NCBI RefSeq assembly: GCF_963576615.1
Contig: NC_088708.1
Location: 5,146,001 to 5,210,000 of the forward strand
Length of the DNA: 64,000 nucleotides
Source: Watersipora subatra
Lineage: Eukaryota > Bryozoa > Gymnolaemata > Cheilostomatida > Watersiporidae
Reading direction: 5' to 3'
Positions 48,898 through 60,846 of this stretch are shown piece after piece; the first letter of the stretch is position 1; the number at the start of each line of letters is the position of its first letter. The position numbers and the translations under genes were made by a program. The notes beneath the pieces were generated by a model, which did not search any database, was not told where the DNA came from, and saw only the letters and a program-made list of their open reading frames with translations.

Positions 48898-49545
48898 CGG
48901 AACTAGTATATGAGATATGTATATGAACTAGTATATCAGGTATGTATATGAACTAGTATATGAGATATGTATATGAACTAGTATATGAGATATGTATGTG
49001 AACTAGTATATCAGGTATGTATATGAACTAGTATATAAGATATGTATATGAACTAGTATATGAGGTATGTATATAAACTAGTACATGAGATATGTATATG
49101 AACTATAGTATATCAGGTATGTATATGAACTAGTATATGAGATATGTATATGAACTAGTATATGAGATATGTATGTGAACTAGTATATCAGGTATGTATA
49201 TGAACTAGTATATGAGATATGTATATGAACTAGTATATGAGGTATGTATATAAACTAGTACATGAGATATGTATATGAACTATAGTATATCAGGTATGTA
49301 TATGAACTAGTATATGAGATATGTATATGAACTAGTATATGAGATATGTATGTGAACTAGTATATCAGGTATGTATATGAACTAGTATATGAGATATGTA
49401 TATGAACTACTATATGAGGTATGTATATGAACTAGTACATGAGATATGTATATGAACTATAGTATATCAGGTATGTATATGAACTAGTATATGAGATATG
49501 TATATGAACTATAGTATATCAGGTATGTATATGAACTGGTATATG
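48898..49545. repeat. 25-bp satellite with 177-bp higher-order period
   Basis: About 26 units of roughly GAACTAGTATATGAGATATG plus TATAT. Variants (TATCAGG, TATGAGG, ACATGAG, ACTATAGT) recur in fixed order. The 27-base variant with ACTATAGT starts at 49101, 49278 and 49455, exactly 177 bases apart (seven units, one with two extra bases), then again at 49507. Confidence 0.95.
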
Positions 49546-50182
49546 AGATTGAATGCCGAGTTATTGCATACCAAAACTCCAACAAGTCAAATGATTTTGA
49601 CGTTTCATGCTCAGAGAGGTAAAATAGATCTTGACTTAATGCAAGTTTATTGTTGCTGATTGTTTGCAAAATATTAAGCTTCTTTACATGGAGAGATTTG
49701 TGAAAAATGAAATACAAAAAAATAATTTTAAAGCTAACAACCTTAACCAATACCTTTACCAAAAACTGTCTACAAACATTTTATCATATTTGGTAAGAAA
49801 AAACTTTTGGCAAAAGCTTTCGTGCCCTTTCATGATTGCTTTTAATCGGAGACAAAATTAGACAAATTTGTATATTCATACATTCCCTAGTTTATCAGCT
49901 GTAAGCAACTATGTATAAGCAACATTACTTCATGGGCATGAAAAATGAGAGAAAGTATTCAGGCACATGCTCACTTTACAATTGCCAAAACATTAAGTCG
50001 TTGGACTGAGATTTTCCAGTAGACTTATGCAGACTTTTACTTATATTGTGACGATAAATGACGTATAGTATACAAAATAAAACATTAGCGGTCGTTTTAT
50101 CAGATACATATTTGAGTATCTTCAAGTTTGCGGCTTATGCACCAACGATCATGAGAATAAGATTATGTTGATCTTTATGTAG

Positions 50183-50225
50183 TCAATGATATACAGCCCC
50201 CATGATGGGGGCTGTATATCATTGA
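50183..50225. repeat. perfect 43-base palindrome, second copy of the CIAO2A intron hairpin
   Basis: Arms TCAATGATATACAGCCCCC and complement, extended by AT around a single central G. It matches 29513-29556. Confidence 0.9.
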
Positions 50226-50607
50226 TGTAGTGTATGTCCGAAACCATCTTTAGTATTACAGACCGAACGTTGGCTGAGTGGTCTTGAACACTGTGTTTTT
50301 TGGCAGCCACCTCTTCATTTTTATGCATTATTGTTACCTATATTGTTACCATAATCAATTGTGGAAAGAATAAATAAAGAATCACAATAAATGCTAACTG
50401 TTGTAAACGTAAAAATAAAGCAAGATATTCTAAAGAACAAACTCTATGAAAGGAGTAGTGGCCATGAAAAAGACTGTGGGGGAATAACTCCGAAGAGTTG
50501 TCTTATTTGGATGCTATCGGTCCTATGGACGTCAGGCTCATCAAGGCGCTCCGGACACCCGGCGCAGAAAAACATGGTGAACTGATCAAAGGGAAAAGGT
50601 GACGTAG

Positions 50608-50610
<3 letters not shown>

Positions 50611-50682
<72 letters not shown>
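50611..50682. repeat. TA dinucleotide microsatellite
   Basis: About 36 uninterrupted TA units. Confidence 0.95.
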
Positions 50683-50687
<5 letters not shown>

Positions 50688-51374
50688 AGAGACTTCTGGG
50701 ATAGTGGTTGACCTAGAAAAGATAACAGACGCCATTTATTAAGGCTTTTACGCAGTGAACAATCTTCTATAATTTATTTCTTACCGTTCACTCATAGGAA
50801 GACATTTTTTATGTTCATGGTTACATGTCAAAATATTCTAAGTTTCTGTTATAATTAATTGTTAGTGGTTTAAGATTGCTTAAACAATATTGTTTCCGTT
50901 TTTGTTCTACGTTTTCTCGAGATAAGATTTTGTAATTAGCCCTTTTCGTTATCGAAATGTCTTATTGTTTTTTTTACAATTACTGTTCGCTACCCAGTGT
51001 ATGTAGAATTTTCTGGGCTTTTTGTTAGTGTTTAGATTGTTACGGTACAATGGCTCATTGTCTAGCAATAATTTTTTATTGTTTTGTATGTGAAAATTCT
51101 TAGAAACTCGGCAGTCAGCAAGACTATATGATTGGTCGGTTTGAACGATAACCGTCAATCTCTAGGCCAAACGCTTATGTAATATAAATACTGCCACTAA
51201 TTTTTAGGCAGTTCAGCTTGGGTGTGACTCTTGAATTGGATGCATGATTAGTATTACTATAATAAAGTCGTTATTGTTGGAGAAATATCGTTTATAATCG
51301 TCACTAACAGCAAGCTCACACAAAATGACTACAAATAAATAGGATAATTAAATAATTATTCTTACAAGAGTTGT

Positions 51375-51585
51375 GTTCTCTCCTGTTGGTTTCAGCAGGT
51401 TACAGCATTGGTTTCAGCGCACTCTGTTGGTTTCAGCAGAACGGAAGTGAGTTGGGTTCAGCTCCCTCCTGTTGGTTTCAGCAGGTTGTACAGTCAGCAG
51501 CGTTGGGTTCAGCGCACTCTGTTGGATTCAGCAGAGCATAAATGAGTTGGTTTCAGCAGGTTGTAGCGTTAGTTAAAGCGCAGAG
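51375..51585. repeat. tandem repeat of about 85 bp (TTGGTTTCAGC sub-units)
   Basis: CTCCTGTTGGTTTCAGCAGG recurs 87 bases apart, at 51379 and 51466, with a diverged third copy near 51545. Each unit holds three TTGGTTTCAGC or TTGGGTTCAGC sub-repeats. Confidence 0.85.
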
Positions 51586-51988
51586 AACTAGAGCTAGGGG
51601 TTGTCCCCACCCCACTCTTGCGAGTTTTTTTCATTGTGGAAAGAGTAAATTGTAGAAAGAGTAAATAAAGAATCACAATAAATGCTAACACTAAATGCAA
51701 ATGTATTTGGGCTACTTGACGACTCAAACACATTTCCAGTAAAAAAATCTAATTTATAATTTACTACTTCATAATTGCTGCTGTACTAACAATGTTTTTA
51801 TAATCTTTTAAAAGTTTCTACTAATAAAATTTGCCTACATCATCCATATATGCATGCCAAATTAGCTTTTTCTGACCTTTTTTCTATTAGCAATAAATAG
51901 TCTACACAATTGATATTACCCTACATACCGATAGCTAAAATTTTAGTAAAGTTGTCTACACATACTTTTGATATTGACTGACGCAGAG

Positions 51989-52889
51989 CCGTATAGTTTC
52001 ACAGAGTCCCGTGACCAAAAGCCGGAAACAAAAACGCTTGATTCCAAACAAACCCGATCGACATCCTGATCTCTAATGGAATATTCTTACCTCGCTTTCA
52101 ACATCTCACTCTTTTGCATTTACTTTATTTTATTACAAAAAATCATTTGTCGTTTTTTGTAGGAAAATTTGTCTTTTTTCAAATTGTGTATAATACAATA
52201 ATCAATTCTAAAGTGACTGCCAATGGGAGTAACTTTTGTTGGTTAGTGTTGGGGCATCTCCATTGTAACTTATATAAAACAATAGTGGGCGCGGCTTGTT
52301 TGTTTGGAGCCGTGCGAGCTCTGATATTGTGATGGAACGTTAGGTTGCCATCCTTCTGTATAAATTTTAATAGGAGTTATATTCCCTTTTTGCTCTCTTT
52401 GTAACCACGCCCCTAAAGAAGGCTGGTCCTTGTACTTCATTTACATAATCTAATGTATTTAAGGCAGGGCCTCGGCTCTTATTAGTTGTTCAAATATATG
52501 CATTGCATTTGGAACCATACTTCTTCTGTTACCTTGAGCGATAGCAGAACCACACCAAGCATATAGCTAACTCTAAAGACCTAGTCTATGGGCTGTGCTG
52601 TGGTGATAAATTCATAGAAGCATCGTCGACCCCGTCGACCTTGTCGACCTGGTACAAAACCCACTCTGGGAGCTATCCCTTGTGCAAGGTGGTTGATGTT
52701 GACCGGTGGTGTAAGTCGACCTAGTCGCCTCCGCGTGTTGGTCACGGGCAACCCGCACACAGCCTCTGTGAAGGGTGAATGCAGACCGGTAGAATAAGCC
52801 GACCTAGTCGCCTCTACGTGTTGGTCGCAGGATCCAACACAATATACGCATCCGTTAGCAGCGAAACTCTGTGAAGTTATACAGCTCTG
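51989..52889. mobile_element. TIR repeat, copy 1, interrupted by a solo LTR
   Basis: Starts CCGTATAGTTTCACAGAGTC and ends GCGAAACTCTGTGAAGTTAT, inverted relative to each other. The body is about 75 percent or more like copy 2 (CCAAACAAACCCGATCGA, CTCTAATGGAATATTC). The right part is displaced by the LTR at 52328-52842. Confidence 0.8.
52328..52842. mobile_element. solo LTR, 515 bp, with 4-bp ATAT duplication
   Basis: Begins TGTGATGG and ends CCAACACA (TG...CA). ATAT precedes and follows it. Copy 2 of the host repeat lacks it, which fixes its limits. Inside, GTCGACC recurs three times near 52625-52650 and the phrase CCGACCTAGTCGCCTC appears twice. Confidence 0.75.
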
Positions 52890-52897
52890 TACTGTCA

Positions 52898-53278
52898 GTC
52901 ATATAGCTTTAAAAAGTCTTGCGACCAAAACCGGAAACAAAAACGTCCGATTCCAAACAAACCCGATCGATATACTGATCTCTAATGGAATATTCATACC
53001 TCGCTCTCAATACCGCTCTTTTTTGCATTTACTTTACGTTTTTACAAAAACGTTATTAGTAGCTTTTTGTAGGAAATTTTTTATTTTTTATTCAAATGGT
53101 TCATAATACAACAATCAATTTTAAAGTGACTGCTAATAGGAGTAGTTTTTGTTGATTAATGTTGAGGCTTCTCCATTATAACTTATATAAAAATAGTAGA
53201 CGTGGCCTGTTTGTTTGGAATCGAGCGAGCTCCCGTATACGCTTTTGTTGGTCGCGGGACTCTGCGAAACTATACGAC
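52898..53278. mobile_element. TIR repeat, copy 2, uninterrupted
   Basis: Runs from GTCATATAGCTTTAAAAAGT to GACTCTGCGAAACTATACGA. It lies immediately after copy 1 in the same direction, so the pair is a tandem of the same MITE-like element. Confidence 0.8.
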
Positions 53279-53284
53279 ACTGGA

Positions 53285-54090
53285 CTGACGTTTTCTCTTA
53301 TCGCTCATTGGACTGGAAAATTCACAATTACATAGTTTAGGATCCTTAGTAACTCTTTAATTTATTGAATGTTCAAAGTAGTTTATTACCGAATCGAATA
53401 TGCTCGTGCAACTTTTAGTAACGAGTCGGCTTTATTCAATTGTCAAGTTGAACTACACGTGTGCACGGGCGCAAAAAGCTTAGCGTTTGTTTGTTATTGT
53501 ATAACGCTTTCGCGGTAGAGCTGGCGAGTATTACAGAGTTGATTGCAATAATCATTTCATAAAAGCGAGGTTTTATGATTGCTGCCGAAGTTACTACGAT
53601 CAGGTTATTGCTTTGATAGCAATAATACATGTAGATGAAACAACGCATTTAAAAAATGTTAATCAAGTTTGGTTTTTGCGTGTAGGTTGGGTTAATTTTT
53701 CTCAATTTATTTAGTTTACCTTACTGACGCATTTTAGACAACATTTAGAGTATTTTTGTTTGTCGAAGTTTTCGATTGGCTGTTGACATTTTATTAATGA
53801 AGTTGACTGCGATATCCAATAGTTAAACGCTATTGTACAACTCCATGTTAAGTTTTATTTTGAACGCATTTTGCTGTTTTCTATATTTTAGGTGCTGCAT
53901 TCAAGTCAGTCAATTTAGTTGATTGCATTCATCACTAAATGGGGCATTAGAGCGATATCTTTATTGGGAACATGAGAAAATAACTCTTAGTTTACATTAT
54001 TTATTGAGCTTTTGAAGTTAACAACAGGTTGGGAGATGAAAAGTGTTACGAAGGTATCAAGTGAGAGAGTAGGGAAAATGTGAGTTAATT
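53285..54090. other. intergenic, nothing recognised
   Basis: No motif, array or inverted repeat is recognised apart from short AT-rich stretches. Confidence 0.45.
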
Positions 54091-54095
54091 GTTCA

Positions 54096-55973
54096 AGGTT
54101 GTCTTGCAACAAACTTCACATTACAGTTATTTGGTATCAATAGATTCACCATGTTTCACTCTGCTGTGTTGTAGGTGCAAAACACAGGTGTCCTTTAGCG
54201 GGATATTGCCGAGGCTGGGCCGTAGTCTACACGCACAAAAAACAACAAAGGTCTATGTAGTTGTGAGCAAAAACAAAAATATCCACCCAAATATCTCACC
54301 AGTTCGATGAGCAGCACACACTAAAACTAAACCAATCGACAGAGCCACCCATCATGCCAAAATATTCCAAGTTTCAAATCATGTCTTGCACAACTCATCT
54401 CATGGTTTCTCAAAACTTGTTCCAAAGTCCCTAATAATGTGAGACTGTCCGATTGCTGTTTTAGAAATGGTCGCCGCTAGACTTGTTTGTTTTATAGTTG
54501 GTGGGTGTGTAAGTTAGTATTAAATGACTGGTTGTTGTTGACAGAACTTGATCATATGTGTGTTTGACTTCGAGTTTATTTCTTTACTTCAGTCTCTTCA
54601 GTAGAATATTGGACACGATGTAAAGAACCCAAATATTTATGATAAAATGTTTTAAACCAAAGTAAATATTCAAAACTGCATTTGGGAGGATAACTCCAAA
54701 TTGTTCAAAACATGAACAAGCCTAACATCCGGATTCAACATCTCAGTAACTATCGGAGCAATGCTGAGTGCTCCCGAACCTTTTGATTCCCTCCTTTAGC
54801 AATGCCCCGATAGTTACTGAGATGTTCAATCAGGACGCTAGGCTAGCTGCAACCATTTCTAAAACAGCAATCAAATAGTCTCAAATTAATAGGGACTTTG
54901 GGACAAGTTTTGAGAAAACATAAGGCGAGTTGTGCAAGACATGACTTGGAATGTTTTGACATGATGGGTGGCTCTGTCGATTGGTTTAGTTTTTGTGTGT
55001 GCTGCTCATCGGATTGGTGAGATATTTAGGTGGATACTTTTGTTTTTGCTCATAACTACGTGGACCTTTGTTGTTTTTTGTGTGTGTAGACTACGGCCCG
55101 GCTTCGGCAATATCCCGCTAAAGGACACCTGTGGTGCAAAATATGTGGAAATGTGATTACAAGCTCTTAAAAGCTAAAAAACGAACAATTAGTCACAGCC
55201 ATTGCAAAAACGTCGTAGATTAGAATCCCTTTTCAAAATGGCTCAAATGGGGCGTAGTTGAACACGATGACTTCCGTTTACACTTTTATGCAACTTCATT
55301 GAGATATTTTCACAAATATACTTCAGACGTTCAATAAAACTGTTTTTTGTCATTACGCGTTCATTTCATCATCGTAATGCTGTCATTTTGAGCATTGATA
55401 TCTCAAAACCCACCATAAAAATTCGTTTACTTTGTCAACTTTAGCTCAAAGGAGTGCATGTCATCCTCTGATAAACATGACGAGCCTGTTGGTCACCTGT
55501 GATAGTCAAAAAATGCTGTAAAAATTGTTCACACTGTTTGGCAGGAAGTATGGGTCACAGGATCAGATTACAACTAGATGATTAGACCAAACCGAAACAA
55601 AACTAAATTTGCGAGCATCTATATTTGATACGGGCTTTTCGGTAGAACCCGAAGTGTTTGTCATAAACTAGTGCTTTAAAACATTGTATATTGAGCCTTT
55701 TATTGGCCTTTCATTTCACGTCACAACACCACGTGTCTAAACAATAACCAAAATGATTTAGAACGTCACTAAAATGAAGAGATTCCAAACTACGACGTTT
55801 TCGTGATGGCTGCGATTAACTGTTCGTTTTTTAGCTTTTAAGAGTTTGTAATCACATTTCCACATATTTGGCACATACAACACAGCAGAGTGTGACAGGG
55901 TCAAAAGTGAACCTTTTGATACCAAATAACTGTATTGTGAATTTCGTTGCAAGTAAACCTATGTGTCCTCACT
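54096..55973. mobile_element. TIR element A, AGGTTxxCTTGCAAC ends
   Basis: Left end AAGGTTGTCTTGCAACAAAC and right end GTTGCAAGTAAACCT are inverted, and similarity extends inward for about 170 bases (ACAGTTATTTGGTATC, AAGCTCTTAAAAGC). The left side is split by the hAT foldback at 54183-55133. The same ends occur at 57217 and 62463-62600. No coding is recognised. Confidence 0.8.
54175..55141. mobile_element. hAT foldback element with 8-bp TSD and visible empty site
   Basis: Element 54183-55133 starts CACAGGTGTCCTTTAGCGGG and ends with its reverse complement. GTGCAAAA is duplicated on both sides. Arms are about 300 bases (54183-54480 and 54840-55133). A second, inner inverted pair near the centre reads CATCTCAGTAACTATCGG. 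The related sequence at 57291-57310 reads straight through GTGCAAAATATGTGG, which is the empty site. Confidence 0.95.
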
Positions 55974-55975
55974 AA

Positions 55976-57215
55976 AAAGAAAGGGTTTTTATGTTTGTGT
56001 TAATGGTACCTTTGGTACTTTTGTGGTGTGTATAGTGTAGGTGGGCATTAAAGTAAAAATTTACCGGGATTGCAATTTCTTCAGTAATGGTTTTGTTTAA
56101 GGTTTTAGTTTTGGATATTAGTTTTGAGCTTCTTCGACGTTCAGCCAGAGTGGCCCATGACCACTCAGACATGAAGTCGGAATTATGTCGTTTTTGTTAA
56201 GGTTGAACATCCACCTAAAAGTTTTCATATTCACCGATTTGAGATAGTTAATGTGCTTCGATAAAAATGGGGATCAGACAGTTGAGGCATACTCAAGGAC
56301 TGGGCGACAGATGGTTTTAAAAGAAAGGGTTTTTTTTCGGTTGAGCAATTTCTTAGGGACCTCATCAACATATACAGTGGAACCTCGGTTCTCGAACGCT
56401 TCATTTCTCTACCAATTCGGGTTTTGACCAAGGATTTTGAGATTTGTTCGTCTCGGATCTCAAACATAAATTCGGTTCTCGACCGAACCAGAGCATGCCC
56501 ATTGGAATTAGAACAGCTTCGGAAACAGCATGGAAACATTAGTTAACAATTGAAGAAGCAATTTATGCATCATAAATTCTGTACAAAAAGGGAGGAACCA
56601 TCTGAGATGATGTCTCCTCTACTGAAGAGATTTGCTAGGGAGATAACCCCTCTCCTCGAGTTGCCCTTAATTGTCTTGAAGGATTCTCCTTCAAAGATGT
56701 GAACTAAACATGCCATTGCTGTTTATACTTTATTTTTTCTGCGATTTTTGATGTAACTGATCTGTTGCATCTTCTTGCTGTTTCATTATCAATTTCTGCA
56801 ATTTTTATTATTGTATCTTAACCTTTAATGTCTTTGATGTTTTTAGAGCAAAACATACAAAATGTTTACTTTTTTTCTCCATCATCTTAAATAGAAAACA
56901 TTTTATTAAAAGTGAACACGATCTATATCTACCCGTTTTTATTTATAGTATGCAGTACAGTTTATGGTGTAAAATGTGAAATACTTTACTGAAGTTGTTT
57001 TCTCGACTTGGAATGGATTAAAAATTACATACATTTATTCTAATGAGAAAAATTGTTTCGAATCTCGAACAATTTAGTTTTCGGACAACCTGGAACGGAT
57101 TATGTTCCCAGAACCGAGGTCTCATTGTATTGAGTGAATAAATACTTAGTTATGGTCTTTTTTATGTGGAGGTTAAAGTCGAGTTTGTTGTCAATGATAG
57201 CTCCAAGGTATTTAA
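55976..57215 (-). pseudogene. LINE reverse transcriptase C-terminal fragment, split by a Tigger MITE
   Basis: On the minus strand, 57215-57130 reads LKYLGAIIDNKLDFNLHIKK; after the insertion at 56375-57127 it goes on with TICRPVLEYASTV (stop, SPFLSKHINYLKSV) and SWATLAERRRSSKL, then a stop near 55976. YLGxxID...HI, RPxLEYAS and LxxRRxxxKL are hallmarks of the thumb and tail of CR1/jockey/RTE-like reverse transcriptases. It has frame breaks and no endonuclease or palm domain within the window, so it is a truncated dead copy. Confidence 0.8.
56375..57127. mobile_element. Tigger/pogo-like MITE, second copy
   Basis: Ends CAGTGGAACCTCGGTTCTCG and AGAACCGAGGTCTCATTG, with TA outside on both sides. 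It is 753 bases, related to 7216-8013, with no recognisable transposase left. Confidence 0.88.
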
Positions 57216-57216
57216 A

Positions 57217-57838
57217 GGTTAACTTGCAACAAAATTCACATTACAGTTATTTGATATGAAAAGATTCACCATGTCTTACTCTGTTGTGTTGTAGGTGCAA
57301 AATATGTGGAAATGTGATTACAAGCTCTTAAAAGCTCAAAAATGAACAGAAAGTCGCAGCCACACGAAACTGCCGTAGTTTGGATTCCCTTTTCAAAACG
57401 GCTCAAATGTGATGTAGCTGTGAGAGATGGTTTCTGTTAACACTTTTTTGCAACCTTATTCGTCGAAATATTTTCACAAATATACTTCACGCTTTCAATA
57501 AAACTGTGTCTATTGTTCTTTCGCGTCTGTTTTATCGTCATTGTAATGCTGTCACTTTTAGCACTGATATCTTATAACTTACCGTAAAAAATCGTTAAAC
57601 TTTTTAACCTTAGCTCGAAAGAGTACATATCATTGTCTGATAATCATGATGAGCCTGTTGGTCACCTGTGATAATCGAAAAGTGCTGCAAAAATTATTTG
57701 CGAAGTAATGGGTCACATGATCAGATTACGACTTGACGATTGAATAATGCCGAAACAAATCTGTAAAGTAGCGAGCATCTATATTTGATACGGGGTCTTC
57801 AGTAAAACCCGAAGTGTTTGACATAAACTAGTGCTACG
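57217..57838. repeat. left part of TIR element B (copy of element A)
   Basis: Opens AGGTTAACTTGCAACAAAAT and follows element A through AAGCTCTTAAAAGC, CCCTTTTCAAAA and ACATAAACTAGTGCT. It lacks the hAT foldback. The matching inverted end is at 62463-62600, more than 4.6 kb away. TTAA precedes the left end and follows the right end. Confidence 0.75.
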
Positions 57839-57839
57839 T

Positions 57840-58250
57840 AGAGCTGTTCGATGTCTACCTGCACTATGCATTCAATTTCAGAGTGGTTTTCTCCTGAAAA
57901 CCGAATCTTCATTTGTTACTTCGGTTTACTGAGATCGGCATTATGAACTGCATCGAACCGAGAAAGAGAAGACAGCTGCTCTAGCGATGTGATATCGTTA
58001 TTAAATTGGACAGCACTAGCTGCTCTGGGAACCCAATAGTGATAATTAGATCAATCCGTCTGAGAACACAAAGCTATGAAAAATAATTAGCATTAGCTAT
58101 GGTATTGTATTAGTGTTACATTGGATTCAACTCAACTCTGGTTTATTTTATTTCAGGATAATAAAATAAAAGTTTATAAGTACTTGGTAACATCTGACTT
58201 ATGCAGCAAAATCTATTGATTACAATTGACACCTTAAGGCTTGAAAGCAT
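57840..58250. other. unassigned sequence between element B and the hAT gene
   Basis: No motif is recognised. It may be the 3' non-coding part of the hAT element. Confidence 0.4.
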
Positions 58251-58255
58251 CAGTC

Positions 58256-60846
58256 TTACTGTTTCCCATTAATGTTACCGTTAAATGCTAAAGATGTTAG
58301 CATATTAACCATCTCTGGTTTTAGACAACTCCTTTTTTTTGACACAATATGATCAGCAAGAGAAAAAATTCTCTCGCTGGTCACACTGGTGGCACACCCA
58401 CTGTATATACGGCGTACAAATGATGCTAGAGGGGCAACTCATATTGGTGAGCCTTCCACCATGATAATATGTCTGTTGCATTGGTTATCTTCTGATATAT
58501 CGCCTGTAGGAAGTCAATTTCCTTGCTTATTCTTGATTGGCTTGTATCCACCTCATCACCATAGACTATATCTCTTTTCCCTTCTTCGTCATCTATTAGA
58601 AAATCCACCAAACTATGAAATTCTGCAAAATTAACTGAAAAAAAACTTATCTATCTTATACTATATTTTGTCGATGTTAGACTGCCATACTAGGAATCTA
58701 CAGAATGAGAGATTACAGAAAAAATGTTGCTTTTTATTTTCCTGTTACAATGAGATGATTTCAAGTTTAATTATCAAATGGCCATCATAAGAGAAGATAA
58801 GAGCACTCACCGTTTGTTGATGACTGGGAGGACGTTTGACCGTGGGATGTGGAGGCACCAGAAGGTTCACACTCGCTCTCCACCGATACTGAGGAACATA
58901 TGAAATTTTTCACTTCTGTCGGCCACTCTTCAATTTGAGGAGATCTGCAATAGTGATTAATAAGCAATGTAGCCAATCAATTAATAGCCTTTTTATTTAA
59001 ACACGCAAGAAAAAAATTTTTGTATGACAATGAATCATGATTCAACAGGTTTACAGCTCGGCTTGAACCTATGACCTAACTCACCTGTAGACATAGCGAC
59101 GATTCAGGAACAACGCTGCAGCTATGTGCAGGTTTATGTTCTTGTCTTTAAATTTGGAACAGATATAACTCCACACCGCTTTTTTCAACTTTGTTGTTTC
59201 ACTCTCTGTTCTATCATCATCTTCATTAGCTTTGCATATGTTTTGGATTCGCTTGAGTGTGGGTGCAATAGACGACAGTGTTACATTTTGATCTCCTGAG
59301 AGGTCAGTCAGAACAGAGAATGGCTCTAAGCAAGGGATAAGCTCTCCTAGAAGGTCGATTTGGGATTGAGAAAGAATTAAATCTCTGTGTTTTCGGCTGT
59401 TAACAAAGACCTCATTTACTGCTCTGTATTGTACATAGAACCTCTGCCGCATCTTGAATTTGCTTCCCCTGCGGGTTGAAACGTCTTGAATAAGAGCCTT
59501 CTCATCTATTCCCATATCTTTCTTCACCTTTGTTAACTTCTTTCGTGTGCCGTGTGAATAAGAGAACACGGATACTGTCTTCCTCACTGCCTTCACAAGA
59601 GCAGTGATATCCTTAGACTTCTCCATGGCAGTATTCAGCGCATTGTGTAAGATGTGCCCAAAGCAACTCAGCCTATTTACATCCATGTCTTTACACGCTT
59701 TGCCGTTGTTAGTAGCGGAATCCGTTGTTATGAATACCTTCTGTTCTAAGTAGAGATCGTATTCTAAAAGAACCTCACGTATGAAGTCACATATGGTCTC
59801 AGCTGTGTGTGCCTTTGGCAGATACATAGTAGCCAAACACCTGGTCTGTAGTAACCACTCACTATCGATAAAGTGAATGGACAATGACATGTAGGGGTCC
59901 CCAGCAATACTGCTCCAGCCATCTGTGGTGATGCTGAATGCACTCAAGTTGTTTACTTGCGATACAAGTTCACTTTTCATAGAGTTGTACAAGGCAGGTA
60001 TGGCGGTGTTGGAGAAGAATTTTCTTGATGGGCATTGAAATCTAGGCTCTAACGCAGCTAGCATGTTCCTGAATGATGGCTTGTCTACAGTGTAAATAGA
60101 AACAGCTCCAGATACTATGAAGTTGGTTACTGCGCGTACCAATTCTTTGTGCTCATCTTTATTTTTGTCGAAAGGTATCATGTCAAATAGCTTCTTTTGT
60201 TTAGGATCTTCATCTGCATTATCTCTGCCACCTCACTTGTGACTGTGAGCAGCTGATGTGCTTCCTCTTGGCGAGACGCTGTACTGTGCTGGATGGTATC
60301 TTAGAAGGTGTTGAAACAGGTTTGAAGTACCCGAGTCGGTTGTTTTGACGAATTTGCTACATAAGTCACAGGTTCCCTACAACAAATGACATACCATGAA
60401 AAATAAGTTGTTATCAAAACATCACTCAAACATAATACAATCAGTTGGCCGGTGAATGGCTAAAATTTACTTCCATCTCTGAGCGACCCAGGATTTATAT
60501 TAATAAAAACAGTGTTAGCCTTCACTACATTACATACCTAGTCCTTATTGCTCTCATCTGTAACAGTAAAGTATGTCCAGCAAGCACTTCTTTTCATCTT
60601 GGGATTCTTAGGGGTTGCTGACACATTAGAGGTGGATTGATCCTCTTCGGGTTCATCCTCAATCATTACAACTTCGGTTTCAGATCCTCCTTCAGTGATA
60701 TTTTTGTGACTTGTGAGTATCACCCATAGATATATATACCTAGATTGGCCAATAATAACTATTCCCATCGGTTGCCTTGTCAGACATAAATAGCACGACG
60801 TAACGTCACTGTATTGTACCTCTTGCTTGACTGCACTGCTGTTCAC
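58256..60846 (-). pseudogene. intron-containing hAT/ZBED-like transposase, broken
   Basis: Exons, right to left: about 60846-60540, 60374-59082, 58949-58812 and 58625-58256. The first ends in the aromatic half of a BED finger (SACWTYFTV); the second begins with its metal half (TCDLCSKF...NLFQHLLRYH). The catalytic part follows (FSITTDGWSS, ITTDSATNNGKACKD, SCFGHILHNAL). The C-terminal dimerisation domain is clear (DILSWWKAHQYELP, then ATSVTSERIFSLADHIVS and LKPEMVNMLT). hAT enzymes cut and paste DNA with 8-bp duplications. Lesions are an in-frame TGA at 60233-60235, a one-base frameshift near 58430 in the dimerisation domain, and a probable TAG at the first exon junction. Typical of ZBED1/4-like hATs; no domestication evidence. 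Confidence 0.85.

Larger units (their letters stand above)
50358..51696. other. segment bounded by 40-bp direct repeats
   Basis: The phrase GTAAATAAAGAATCACAATA (or ATAAATAAAG...) and AATGCTAAC occurs at about 50360-50398 and 51655-51696. Between lie a TA run (50611-50682), a stretch 50697-51300 with an AATAAAGTCGTTATTG motif that may be LTR-like, and a tandem array. No coding motif is recognised; the direct repeats may be target duplications or LTR ends. Confidence 0.4.
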
